Translations under genes and position numbers: made by a program | Part shown: piece after piece, positions 8,783 to 18,206 of the stretch | Position numbering within the stretch: position 1 is the first letter of the stretch | Layout of the letters: each line of letters opens with the position of its first letter | Notes under the pieces: model-generated | The model's database searches: none | The model's input: only the letters and a program-made list of their open reading frames with translations | What the model was told of the DNA's origin: nothing | Assembly (NCBI RefSeq): GCF_002835995.1 | Contig: NZ_PJBZ01000071.1 | Coordinates: forward strand, 1-40,746 | Direction: 5' to 3' | Source: Psychromonas sp. Urea-02u-13 | GTDB lineage: Bacteria > Pseudomonadota > Gammaproteobacteria > Enterobacterales > Psychromonadaceae | Length of the DNA: 40,746 nt

Positions 8783-10381
8783 CTATCGTTTAGCTTTTCT
8801 TGCTTTCTTTTTAGCTTGTTTTAGTTTTTTTCTATCGGCTGTTTTTTTGCAAATGGTATGGCTCACTAAGCTATTGTCACGCAAAAAAGCTTTGCCTTTA
8901 GGTGACTTGATATACTGCTGTGCGTCAAAGCAACCATTTTTAGCAGACTCTCTTACCAATGCTTTTATTGAACGTGGCGACTCCACCTTTACTTTGTTCT
9001 CTGTATAAAGTTTTTTCAACAGCAACATCGAAAAATCAAACTGCATTTGCGGTTTCATTTCATCACTACAACAAATAAGTGCATTTGTTGATACCTCTAA
9101 AGCAAGGTCTTCATATTCACTATGAGCAGCTGCTAAATTGAAGAGTTTATGTTCATAACGCATAAACACAGGTAACTGCTGATGGCTTTCTGCCATGACT
9201 TTAAGGCCTAATTCAGGTTGTGGTGTTTTTCCCCAATAACCAAAATAATCACAATAACCTTTGAAGTATTTCGCACCTTCAGACTGATAAGATTGTGCGC
9301 TAATAAGGGCGCTCTTTGCTTGCTTCTTCAGTAACTCATTGTCTTTATCATTTTCCCAAGCCTCTAATTTATAAGCGAGATCAAGCGTAAATGATTGCTT
9401 CACTTTTGCATCAATACCCTTAGCAACCCAGTTTAGATATTGCTTAGGTTCTTTTTCATAATAATGAATTTGTAGGTATTGAATTGCTTTATGGTTTTCG
9501 AGTTCTGCCGCTTGAAGCGTAAATTTCAGGCTACGTTTATGTTGCGCATTGTCTCGCAGGTAGCTAGCGTATTGGTAGGCAGCTTCACCCTCTTTATCTA
9601 TCTTTAAGGCTTCTTTAAAACAGTTTTCAACGGTTGTTTTTTCAGGTAATTGCAACAACTTATTTTTATAAACCTCTGCATACAATAACCAACTTTCAGC
9701 ATGGCCTTGCTTATGCGCACGGTCTAACCAATAAGTTAAGTCATGTTGTATCAATTGCAATTGCGCTTTGTTTTCACTACCCGGCGTTTTCTTGGGTATC
9801 GTAGCGATATACATTTTGAGAACAAAGTGTTTTGCAAGAGATAGTGTCGCCTCTTTATTACCAGACAGCGACGCTAAAATGTCCTCTTGTAAGGCCAATT
9901 TAGTGGGTGCTTGCCATTCATTTTGCTCTGTATCACTCTGAAGATTAAGCTTATAAGCGAGGTATTGTGTTATCTCTAATAAGCTTTTCATTAAGTTATC
10001 TAATTTGTATTTAGTTAACGTGTATTCACAGCTCCATGAGCCATCATAAGCTTGCGTCATGTGAGCACTTCGATTACCTTCAACACGCAACGTGTTTAGT
10101 ATATCTACAATGTAATCAGGCACTTTTTGGCTACTAGCGACCTGTTTGATTTTATTGACTAAATCGCCCGACACTGGCGGTCGTAACTTCAGTTTTTCTC
10201 CTACCTCATGGCACCATAGCTCCACAAAGAGTCGCGTTTTAAGCAAACAGCATGAATGGTCCATTGCATAATATTTTTCAATCTCTTGGCTCAAGCTGTA
10301 AAGCGCCGGAAAAGAGTGTTCAATAAATTGGTAGTTATGAGTAACCGTAGTGGTCGTTGGTAAGTAAGCGAGTTCGCCCAT
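8783..10381 (-). CDS. DUF4145/HEPN-like N-terminus fused to Sel1/TPR-like repeats
   Basis: This 532-residue protein has an N-terminal helical domain (about 25-150) whose motif LRVEGNRSAH resembles DUF4145, a HEPN-like domain found in restriction subunits and other defence proteins. The canonical HEPN R-x4-6-H spacing is not clearly met, so RNase activity cannot be assumed. The rest (about 190-480) is alpha-helical Sel1/TPR-like repeats (GEAAYQYASYLRD, then SLKFTLQAAELENHKAIQYL), ending in a lysine-rich tail. The ATG has GAGGAG seven bases upstream. It probably acts in the cytoplasm with a protein partner; the neighbouring Sel1 protein is a candidate. Confidence 0.6.
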   Translation of the reverse strand: MGELAYLPTTTTVTHNYQFIEHSFPALYSLSQEIEKYYAMDHSCCLLKTRLFVELWCHEVGEKLKLRPPVSGDLVNKIKQVASSQKVPDYIVDILNTLRVEGNRSAHMTQAYDGSWSCEYTLTKYKLDNLMKSLLEITQYLAYKLNLQSDTEQNEWQAPTKLALQEDILASLSGNKEATLSLAKHFVLKMYIATIPKKTPGSENKAQLQLIQHDLTYWLDRAHKQGHAESWLLYAEVYKNKLLQLPEKTTVENCFKEALKIDKEGEAAYQYASYLRDNAQHKRSLKFTLQAAELENHKAIQYLQIHYYEKEPKQYLNWVAKGIDAKVKQSFTLDLAYKLEAWENDKDNELLKKQAKSALISAQSYQSEGAKYFKGYCDYFGYWGKTPQPELGLKVMAESHQQLPVFMRYEHKLFNLAAAHSEYEDLALEVSTNALICCSDEMKPQMQFDFSMLLLKKLYTENKVKVESPRSIKALVRESAKNGCFDAQQYIKSPKGKAFLRDNSLVSHTICKKTADRKKLKQAKKKARKAKR

Positions 10382-10769
10382 GATAATCTCCTCAGTGATG
10401 TGAGGTAGCTATTATCCACAGGAAGGCGTCAAGCTATGACGTGTTGGTTTTACTTTTTAGAATATTTGTACGGCAGGTGCGAAATAAGGTTTTATGCATG
10501 AGGGATAGTACAGACGGTTATTGTAAAAATACTATTTACGAAATGCTTAAGCCAGCTAATAACAGCGTCACTTTACTCATGACTTGCAGGGCTAATGATG
10601 TTAGCCCTTATTACTATTTCCAGTATCTGTTTACACAGTCTCCACTATGCCAATCGTTTGAATATCTCACGGACTTAACGCCTTGTCATATTGTTTACAG
10701 TGAAAACTAGTCAGGCTTTACTGAGCCCTTACCGTTATACACCTAAGTCATTTATGATTTTTTGGCCCC
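10382..10769. other. Intergenic gap with a small hairpin, no convincing gene
   Basis: This 388-base gap separates the HEPN-like gene from the end of the dynamin operon. It holds one clear hairpin, AGGGCTAA/TTAGCCCT with a five-base loop at 10588-10608, which could help terminate the operon, although no T tract follows. An open frame on the plus strand has no ribosome binding site and no protein-like character. Confidence 0.4.
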
Positions 10770-11084
10770 TCAGTGTTTAGCGATAACTTTTTGTAATTTT
10801 TCACTTATCTTAGAACAAAATTTCTGCAAGCAAGTTATTTCAACTAATGCGTGCCGATAATATTGGTTACCGATGCTCAATTGAATATTATCGATAAATT
10901 CATTAATCAATTGTATTTCCGCATACAATTTTTGAGAGTTTTTATCAGACAATGTTGATAGGTATGCAATTTTTTTCTGATTGTCTTCGCGATAAAAGAA
11001 ATCATCACAAATTTTATCCAATAACTTAGTTTGCATAGCAGACACAATCAGTTTATTTATCAATAAAGGTGATTTCATATTCAT
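10770..11084 (-). CDS. Small helical protein, last gene of the dynamin operon
   Basis: This 104-residue protein has no recognised domain. It appears wholly alpha-helical, with a basic C-terminus (ISEKLQKVIAKH) and two cysteines near residues 85-90. It starts four bases after the stop of the membrane coiled-coil gene, so co-translation is likely; AAGAAG within the end of that gene may serve as ribosome binding site. A second in-frame ATG two codons later is equally possible. From position and size it could be an adaptor or regulator of the upstream proteins, which is inference only. Confidence 0.6.
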   Translation of the reverse strand: MNMKSPLLINKLIVSAMQTKLLDKICDDFFYREDNQKKIAYLSTLSDKNSQKLYAEIQLINEFIDNIQLSIGNQYYRHALVEITCLQKFCSKISEKLQKVIAKH

Positions 11085-11088
11085 AATA

Positions 11089-12261
11089 TTAACTTCTTAG
11101 TAATTTTTCCATCAAGGCTATATCTTTGGTTGTTATAGCAGAAAACTCTTCTCTATTAGCGATAAGCTCATTTTTGACAGCTTTTGACATGTCCTTAATT
11201 TCACTTACTAATTTAGTTTGCTGTTGCTGAATTAAGTCATTGGTTGTAATGCTTAACTCTTGATGTTTACTATTATTTTCAGTAAGTTTCTTCGCTAATG
11301 AACTTACCATCGAATCTAAATTCTCTTCAAGTAGATCTATTGATTCGCTCATTTTTTCTAATAACTGTTCTTGATATTTACTGAACTTATTAGCTGATTC
11401 ATTGATTACTAACTCTGTAATCTCAATTAGTTTTTCTTGCCCTTGATGTACTTCGGCTCGATCTAAATTTATCTTTTCAATTAACATCACAACCATTTTT
11501 TCTATTGTTGCACTGTGTTTATCTTGTGCTTCTACCGTTGCTACAAACTGTTTCTCAATAGCCGTTAACGGAATAGACAGCCCTGCTTCAAGCGCTTCAA
11601 TTTGTGCTAAATGCCTTTGAGTAGATTCTACTTGGGTAGTATTTACCTGTTTTATTAAGTCATTGAAGTCTTTGTTTGAGGTTTCATTTTGAATATTTTG
11701 CATTTCGATTGCTGCTGTAAATTGTTTTTCCATTACACCTAGTGGCTTCGATAAACTTTCCTCTAATCTTTTCATTTGGCTTAATTGCGCTTGGTGATGG
11801 TTTATTTGCGTATCAGAAGACTGCAAAACTAGCGCTGTTGCATGTTCATTGAAACTCAACATAAAGCGGTCAAAAGCCGACAACGATTGTTGTATCTGAT
11901 CTTTAGTGTCGCGAATACTATTGTATTCTTCGCTTAAACGCTTATTAAATAAATCACAGAGAGAGTTCACAAAGGTTTTTAATTGTTCAGCATTTTCAGT
12001 CATATGTTGTTGCTGCAAAACAAAGTTTTCGTTTTGTTTATCAAAACCATTTTGTAATTCTTGTATTTCTGTTTTGTTGTTAGTTAAAGCAGTAATCACT
12101 TTATTGCTAAGCGCAATAAGCGTAATAGTAATACTAGAGCCGATTAATAATATTCCTACTAGAAGTGTAATCTGAGCAGGTGATTGATTTGTAGTAATTG
12201 CATAATACATAAGCGCGATAAATATTAATGCGGCCAGTAAAGGGGTAACTATTTTTTTCAT
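11089..12261 (-). CDS. Membrane-anchored coiled-coil protein of the dynamin operon
   Basis: This 390-residue protein starts with two hydrophobic helices (about 5-23 and 31-53, for example LLAALIFIALMYYA and ITLLVGILLIGSSITITLIA). The remaining 330 residues are a long hydrophilic, glutamine- and glutamate-rich coiled coil with internal similarity: two segments resemble each other around LSKPLGVMEKQFTAAIEMQ (about 173) and LSIPLTAIEKQFVATVEAQ (about 227). The layout recalls methyl-accepting or DNA-recombination RmuC-like coiled coils, but no signature of either is seen. It is likely inner-membrane anchored with the coiled coil in the cytoplasm, a plausible scaffold or sensor for the dynamins. 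Confidence 0.7.
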   Translation of the reverse strand: MKKIVTPLLAALIFIALMYYAITTNQSPAQITLLVGILLIGSSITITLIALSNKVITALTNNKTEIQELQNGFDKQNENFVLQQQHMTENAEQLKTFVNSLCDLFNKRLSEEYNSIRDTKDQIQQSLSAFDRFMLSFNEHATALVLQSSDTQINHHQAQLSQMKRLEESLSKPLGVMEKQFTAAIEMQNIQNETSNKDFNDLIKQVNTTQVESTQRHLAQIEALEAGLSIPLTAIEKQFVATVEAQDKHSATIEKMVVMLIEKINLDRAEVHQGQEKLIEITELVINESANKFSKYQEQLLEKMSESIDLLEENLDSMVSSLAKKLTENNSKHQELSITTNDLIQQQQTKLVSEIKDMSKAVKNELIANREEFSAITTKDIALMEKLLRS

Positions 12262-12287
12262 TTTAAATTCCTGATGAGTGTTTATTT

Positions 12288-13502
12288 TTATTTACAGGCA
12301 ACTAACAAAGGTTGCCAAATTGAGTGTTTCCGTTCGATAAAGATTTTTAGCTCATTGAAAAAAAAGTGTCTAAAAAAATATTCAATTTCATGTTTAGCTT
12401 CAGCCCGAAGTGCCGTTTGGCTATCAATGCGGTTCAAAGATTTTTTATAGTCGATACTTCTCAGCATGTCCTTGATTAATTTAGTGGTAAATAATTGCCA
12501 ATGATGGTTAAAAAACAGTGAAAAATTTATTTTAATATTGTCTAGATCTATTGATGATTGGATAAAATTATCAACTACAAACGACTCAATTAACGGGTGA
12601 ATATTCTGCTCAACATATAATGAGATGGACTTCACTCCCGACTGACAAAAGGGTTTAGCCAATTTAGCGTCAAATGGAGTAGGAAGTCTTAATGTTTTTT
12701 CAAATACTGTTAAAAAATCGATTTCATCAAGCACATCAGCTTGATAATCATCAGAAAAATATTTGAAATTTAGAATGCTATTTTCCACCTCTCTCTTAAC
12801 CCGATTTTTTACTCGCCCAATGTGTGATACTTGATAACTCAATACAACCTCTAAGTCATTAATTAGAGTTGCAGGAGCTAATCGATGGTAGCTAGCGCAA
12901 GGGGTAACTTTATCTTGATAGTGGCTCGTTGCTTGTGCAATTGCTTCATCTACCCCGTCGATATCTAATAATGTCGCTTTCATATTTTCATAAAAACAAA
13001 TATGAAACTTGGTGTGTTGCCAAAACTGTTGATTATGTTGATATATCTGTTCTAAAAATCGAATTTCAGTCGCCTGTGCATAAGGAGACGAGTCGACCCA
13101 TATTAATGACTCAACAGGCTTGCCTTCTAGCCATTTTTCTACGTTAAAGAAATAACTAACGCCATCTTTAGCTTGTAGGATAGTGGGAGCAGGTAAAACA
13201 TACACTCTGTTTTGACAGCCCCGTAAGCGATTAATAGGAAAATAATAAGTACTGATATCATCATCTTTTATTGATTCAAGCAGTGGATTTATTTTCCCCT
13301 GCCTATTTTCATAATAAGCAACACTATGTTGGTCATGAAAAAAGACCACATTACGAGAGCCGAAATTATCCTGATGCTTACTATATAGGTTATGACAAGC
13401 ATCTAAAATTAAGCCACTAAATATTCGTAAATGATCATTCTCATGCATACCTGCTACCACATTTATTTTATGGTTCTGTAAAATGATTTTTAAATTAAAC
13501 AC
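12288..13502 (-). CDS. Unrecognised 404-residue protein of the dynamin operon
   Basis: No family is recognised. The preferred start is GTG at 13502, eight bases after an AGGA and overlapping the upstream dynamin gene by eight bases; an ATG at 13541 would add 13 residues from the overlap region. The first half has alternating strands and helices. A loose resemblance to a GTPase layout can be drawn (NVVAGMHEND at the P-loop position, SLIWVDSSPYAQ at the G3 position), but no GKS or DxxG is present, so any GTPase relation would be as an inactive relative. The second half is helical. Tight coupling to the dynamins suggests a dedicated partner. Confidence 0.65.
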   Translation of the reverse strand: MFNLKIILQNHKINVVAGMHENDHLRIFSGLILDACHNLYSKHQDNFGSRNVVFFHDQHSVAYYENRQGKINPLLESIKDDDISTYYFPINRLRGCQNRVYVLPAPTILQAKDGVSYFFNVEKWLEGKPVESLIWVDSSPYAQATEIRFLEQIYQHNQQFWQHTKFHICFYENMKATLLDIDGVDEAIAQATSHYQDKVTPCASYHRLAPATLINDLEVVLSYQVSHIGRVKNRVKREVENSILNFKYFSDDYQADVLDEIDFLTVFEKTLRLPTPFDAKLAKPFCQSGVKSISLYVEQNIHPLIESFVVDNFIQSSIDLDNIKINFSLFFNHHWQLFTTKLIKDMLRSIDYKKSLNRIDSQTALRAEAKHEIEYFFRHFFFNELKIFIERKHSIWQPLLVACK

Positions 13503-15840
13503 ACATAAGATCCTGTTCAGAAAGTTGCTTGATAAAAACATTTATTTTATCAATTTCTGCTTTAGATTCAGTTGCTTTATGAGTATCGTTCGAAAACAGC
13601 TTTAATTCTGATTCAATTTTTGCAAGCTCCAGCATGATGTCTTTGGTAGAAGCATTCATAATATCGTTGTGGGTATTAGCTATGTGCTTATTAATGGCAG
13701 GTAGAATAACTTGAACAGGTGAAGCGAGTGACTGACAAAACAGTTCTACACATTGCTGTTTGTATTTTTGACAACATGCTTGTTCTGACTTTTGTTGTAA
13801 GACATTAAGTTCTTGCTGTTTATCGTGTTGCTTTTTTTGCACCAACTCAAGGCGCATATTCTCTTTTTGCTGTTGACTAGTAAAGTTTTCAATTTCATGA
13901 CGCAGAGTAAGTTCTTTTTCAATTTGAGTCTGATGTAGAGCACTAACTCTTGATTTTTCTTGCTGTAAATTGGCTTGATGCTCTAAATCTAATATTTTTA
14001 TTGGTGGAGTATCAAACTTGCGACCTACTTTTTCAAACCAATATTCAAGACTTAACAAATCAAATAAGCCTGTTTTTTCCATACCTTGCCCAATTGGGGT
14101 TCTCTGTAATCCATTCACTCCTTGCTTGCACTTTGCTGCAATTTGCACGCCTTGGTTTACATAATCCATCGCTTTTTTAGCTTTATTAGCACCTTGAATT
14201 ACTTTACCTGCTTTCGCAACCCCTGCAACGGCTTCGACAGCAACAACAGGCGTAAACAATAATGCTATATCAGCAAGCGCACCAATTTGTTTTCCTATGG
14301 CTGAAATATTATTATCTCCCGGTATTTCCATATACTGTGGTTGATAATCACCTAAAATAGCTTGATCGTGAACTATTTGTGCAACAACTTCTTTTAAGTG
14401 GCTTTGCGTAGCCAGTAAATCCTGGTTGTTAATATTGAGTTGTCTTAACTCACTTTCGCTTTTTTCCTGTAATTCCATTAAGTGACCTAAGTCATCGAGT
14501 ACATTTTGATAATGTGCTTTATCAACTGAGTGTGAACCAAGTTCATTAACAGGAATAATAAATTCAAGTTGAGTCAAATTTTTCAATTCATCACTAAGTG
14601 CAATAACTTCTTGTTCATAGCCCGCCTGGATTTCGTTCACCCATCGATTGATTTCTTGCTGTGACTGTATTGTGATCCCTTCAACAAAGTCGTCTATTTG
14701 TTGTTGTGCAATGTCAGGACAATCTTTCTCAATTTTAGCGAGGGTCGTATAATGTTGCATTTTTGCTAAAAAGGAGGCTATTGCTGCTTTTTTACTACGA
14801 TTAATAATTGATTCAACATTAAGTTGAACCTGCTGTGTTGCGCTATTAATTTTCTCTTCTATTGTTCTACATTTCCGCAGAAAACTACGCTCACTGTTTT
14901 TTACAATTTTTAGCTTGTTGTTAACTTCATCAGCGGAGCTGTTAACTAATTCAGATGCTCTGCATAATTGTTGTGATAATAACTGTTGATACTTTTCACT
15001 GAGTTGATTCAGTTTAATTTCGATACCCGTTTCCATCAAACTTTTGGCTTGGAAAGCTATGTCGTATAAAATATGATCATATAAAGTATTCATTCGATCT
15101 TGCCAACCATCACTAACATCATTTGATACCGCAAAGTATGCTAATTTTTCCTTGCTTAAATATTTTTCTAAAATATTTTGATCAGCTTGCTCGCAGGATT
15201 CAATACTTTCACTTTGAGTATTTATTTGATCTAGGTAAGTACGTACGAAAGTCGTATTTATACCGTATTGTTGAATCTTTTCTAAAAGACTCATATCAAC
15301 CGCTGAAGGTGCGGTATTAAATACATACACTAGCGCAAGCGTTTCAGGCAAAATGTTTTGGGTAAACATTTCATGCTCATTAACGATGGTATTAACGCCA
15401 GGTGTATCAACAATCACAACGCCAGACTTTAATAGTTCATGCTCTATAGTTATATTTAATCTTACTATTTTATCACTTTCTCCATCATTGCTTTGCGTAA
15501 CAACAGCGTCATTTTCAATTTTTTTATGATCTAACACTTGTATTTCAGCTAACGTCATTTCAATGGTTTTTCCTGAAGAGAAAACAGCATTGGCTTGTGG
15601 TTTCCCATATGAAATGAAGGTTAACACCGCAGTGGTTTCCCTTAATTTAGTAGGTAAAAGTTTTTGACCTAAAAGGTTATTAATTAAATGAGACTTACCC
15701 GCAGAGAACTGCCCTACGATGGGTAAGTAAAAGCGTTGATCGCAGATCTGTTTACTAAACACTTCCAAATTTATAATATCTTTACTTTCATTTAGAAATT
15801 TAGCAATACACAGGTTATTTTCTATTTTTGTTTTCAACAT
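13495..15840 (-). CDS. Dynamin-like GTPase C, divergent member
   Basis: This 781-residue protein has a dynamin-type GTPase domain: G1 GQFSAGKS (43-50), G2 threonines in ETTAV (about 68-72) and G3 DTPG (145-148). The G4 position (FVRTYLDQ, 198-205) departs from (N/T)KxD, so guanine specificity may be altered. Long coiled-coil stalk segments follow. Residues about 515-546 are hydrophobic and small (ALADIALLFTPVVAVEAVAG), like a membrane-inserting paddle. Bacterial dynamin-like proteins bend or fuse membranes on GTP hydrolysis. The ATG shares one base with the stop of the previous dynamin gene (TAATG), so translation is coupled. It is the most diverged of the three paralogues. Confidence 0.8.
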   Translation of the reverse strand: MLKTKIENNLCIAKFLNESKDIINLEVFSKQICDQRFYLPIVGQFSAGKSHLINNLLGQKLLPTKLRETTAVLTFISYGKPQANAVFSSGKTIEMTLAEIQVLDHKKIENDAVVTQSNDGESDKIVRLNITIEHELLKSGVVIVDTPGVNTIVNEHEMFTQNILPETLALVYVFNTAPSAVDMSLLEKIQQYGINTTFVRTYLDQINTQSESIESCEQADQNILEKYLSKEKLAYFAVSNDVSDGWQDRMNTLYDHILYDIAFQAKSLMETGIEIKLNQLSEKYQQLLSQQLCRASELVNSSADEVNNKLKIVKNSERSFLRKCRTIEEKINSATQQVQLNVESIINRSKKAAIASFLAKMQHYTTLAKIEKDCPDIAQQQIDDFVEGITIQSQQEINRWVNEIQAGYEQEVIALSDELKNLTQLEFIIPVNELGSHSVDKAHYQNVLDDLGHLMELQEKSESELRQLNINNQDLLATQSHLKEVVAQIVHDQAILGDYQPQYMEIPGDNNISAIGKQIGALADIALLFTPVVAVEAVAGVAKAGKVIQGANKAKKAMDYVNQGVQIAAKCKQGVNGLQRTPIGQGMEKTGLFDLLSLEYWFEKVGRKFDTPPIKILDLEHQANLQQEKSRVSALHQTQIEKELTLRHEIENFTSQQQKENMRLELVQKKQHDKQQELNVLQQKSEQACCQKYKQQCVELFCQSLASPVQVILPAINKHIANTHNDIMNASTKDIMLELAKIESELKLFSNDTHKATESKAEIDKINVFIKQLSEQDLMCV

Positions 15841-18206
15841 TATGCGGTTACCTGCTCAATTGTATCGATTGCCATACTTTCTAACTCAACTTTTATTTCA
15901 ACGTAACTATTCTTTAGTATTTCATTAATATCAGCAAGTTGAGTGGTTAATTCAATTTTCTTTCTTGCTTTATCTTCTTCAGATGAATCTAACAATCGCT
16001 CCTTTAATTCAATTTCTTTTTTATGCTTTTCTATTAGCTGATTAAAATTTTCTAAAACAATATTATCAATCATCTTACTAACATTATTACGAGACTTTGT
16101 GATTCTTTCTTTAAAAGTTCGCTCTACTTGATCTTCAAAATTTTCTAAATAAATATTATATTGCCCCTCAAACGCAAACATTTTTTTCTTATTTTCAATT
16201 GCACTCTTTTCACCTAATTGCAGCATTTCGTCAGTTAGCTGTGATCTTATTGCTTCTATTGCTACTTCTTTGCGTTTTTGCATTAATTCAAGTTTATCTT
16301 CACACAATAATGTATTAACAGTGTCAGTTTGTTGAGCCACCTTACCGACAATATCTTTTTTTTCTTTTTCGTTATTTTCTTCACTTTTTAATTTATCATT
16401 ATCAAATGCATCTCGAGCATCGGTATTTGAAGTCTGAATCTGATCAATGATTTTTTTCTTCCCTATAGCCCAAGTCGCAACTTTCCCTAAAACTCCACCT
16501 CTAGATTTATACTCTGTAATCGTTTTATCTTCATAACTAATAACTGGGCGATGGTTAGCAGAAAACTGCATCATTCGCTCTTCATTTCGTTGGCTGGTAA
16601 GCCGCAGGTCATTTTCTAATTTATCCAGCTGCATTTTGGCCTGACGTGCCTCTATGCTCTTATCTTCATAGGTTTCGATTGATTGACGTAATTCCTTAAT
16701 TTCTATCTCTTTTTCTTTTTTAAATTGTTGGTACTGATCTAACCCGACATCAACACTAAATGATTCAGCATTTAATTCAGGGGTGTTTACAATTTTTATT
16801 TCGCTATTTTCATTCCACTTCTCAATTTCTTCATCAAGTTGAGTTATGTAGTGTAAAAAATTTTCTTGAGCTAATTCACTAATGTAGTCACTAAAATCAT
16901 TAAGCAATTGATTTGCTAGTTTTTCATAATCTTGTTGTATTTTCCCGTTCAATTTAGGCCCAATATGCAGCACGACATCATCAATGGTATCTAATGCCGA
17001 AAGTTCACTTTGGTATCTTTTTTTAAGATTTAATAAATTAGTTCCCATTTTTTCTTTAAGGTCCCGGCACAGACTTTTTAGCTCGATGCTAACACTTCCC
17101 TTTTGTAATAGTTTATCGGCTTCAACTTTGTCTATTTCTTGCCTTAATTCATTTAGCTGTAACGTTAATTCATCGCTATCGTGGGTTTTAAGCAAAATGT
17201 CAATGTTTAATTCAAGGTTAGCTTTATGGCTATTAAGCAATGCGTGTACTTTATTTACAGGTGCTAGTAACTCTTGTTTTGCTTTTTCACCTTGAGTTAT
17301 AAAACGCAATAACCTTTCTTCAAAGTCATGAATACGTGAGGTTATTAAATATTGCTTTTTTTCATCAGCGTTATGGCTTAGTTGGTTACGATACTCAACA
17401 TCTTGACTACTTCTTGCTGCAAGTGCAGGTAAAGCCGCAATTGGCCATATTTCGGGCATAGGTCTATCTGGGTATAATTTATGGAAATTATTTTTAATGC
17501 TGTCTACAACCTCTTCAACACTCTGCTCATTGAGTTTAATGTCATCAATACGATTTAAAACATAAAAAATGGTATCTACTTTTTCTTGTAACTCGCCGAT
17601 AAGTTCAAACTCACTTTTTGAACCTGGTCTTGTTGCATTAAACATCATAATAGAAGCATGTGAGGTTTCTATTTGCTTCTCTGTTATTTCTTGGTGGCCA
17701 CTAGCAAGCCCGTTTAAACCAGGGCTATCAACTAAAGTTACACCATCATTTAAAAACTTCGAATCCAGAAATAAGTTAACTTGCTTAATTTCTTCAGCAA
17801 CATCTAAAGTACTTTTCGTGGTGACAAAAGACTCTATGGTTTTTTTATCTGCTGTTTCATAATATAAAGGTGACTGTTCATTGTTGTTATAAAGTACCTC
17901 AACTTCATTATTATTAGGAGAAAGTGCTTTGCTTTTTAAGAAATTGACTGTTGCGGTCGTTTCTGTTGAAAGTGCAGGAAGATGTTCCTCCCCCATTAAA
18001 GCATTTAAAAAGGTAGACTTTCCGGCGCTAAATTCACCAACAACGACTATAGAGAAAGTACCTTCTTTTACTTGAGTAAATAGCTTATTAAATGAATCTG
18101 CTTTTTCAGGTAAATTATTATTAGTAAAAAAATCAGATGATGCACTCAACAAATTTAGTACTTTGTTTTTCCGTTGTTGATAGCTTTGTAGCGTATTATC
18201 TTGCAT
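15840..18206 (-). CDS. Dynamin-like GTPase B
   Basis: This 788-residue member of the bacterial dynamin family has G1 GEFSAGKS (57-64), the G2 run STETTATV (about 80-87), G3 DSPG (160-163) and G4 NRID (218-221). Residues after about 320 are mostly coiled coil, as expected for the stalk that drives oligomerisation on membranes. A glycine-rich, partly hydrophobic element, RGGVLGKVATWAIGKKK (569-585), interrupts the coil and is matched by a similar RGG element in paralogue A; it is a candidate membrane-contact loop. The gene overlaps paralogue A by 11 bases and has GGAG nine bases before its ATG. It is closer to A than to C. Confidence 0.85.
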   Translation of the reverse strand: MQDNTLQSYQQRKNKVLNLLSASSDFFTNNNLPEKADSFNKLFTQVKEGTFSIVVVGEFSAGKSTFLNALMGEEHLPALSTETTATVNFLKSKALSPNNNEVEVLYNNNEQSPLYYETADKKTIESFVTTKSTLDVAEEIKQVNLFLDSKFLNDGVTLVDSPGLNGLASGHQEITEKQIETSHASIMMFNATRPGSKSEFELIGELQEKVDTIFYVLNRIDDIKLNEQSVEEVVDSIKNNFHKLYPDRPMPEIWPIAALPALAARSSQDVEYRNQLSHNADEKKQYLITSRIHDFEERLLRFITQGEKAKQELLAPVNKVHALLNSHKANLELNIDILLKTHDSDELTLQLNELRQEIDKVEADKLLQKGSVSIELKSLCRDLKEKMGTNLLNLKKRYQSELSALDTIDDVVLHIGPKLNGKIQQDYEKLANQLLNDFSDYISELAQENFLHYITQLDEEIEKWNENSEIKIVNTPELNAESFSVDVGLDQYQQFKKEKEIEIKELRQSIETYEDKSIEARQAKMQLDKLENDLRLTSQRNEERMMQFSANHRPVISYEDKTITEYKSRGGVLGKVATWAIGKKKIIDQIQTSNTDARDAFDNDKLKSEENNEKEKKDIVGKVAQQTDTVNTLLCEDKLELMQKRKEVAIEAIRSQLTDEMLQLGEKSAIENKKKMFAFEGQYNIYLENFEDQVERTFKERITKSRNNVSKMIDNIVLENFNQLIEKHKKEIELKERLLDSSEEDKARKKIELTTQLADINEILKNSYVEIKVELESMAIDTIEQVTA

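Noticed and set aside
10441..10710. 89-residue plus-strand open frame after the HEPN-like gene
   Set aside because: No ATG with a ribosome binding site, unusual composition and no recognised pattern.
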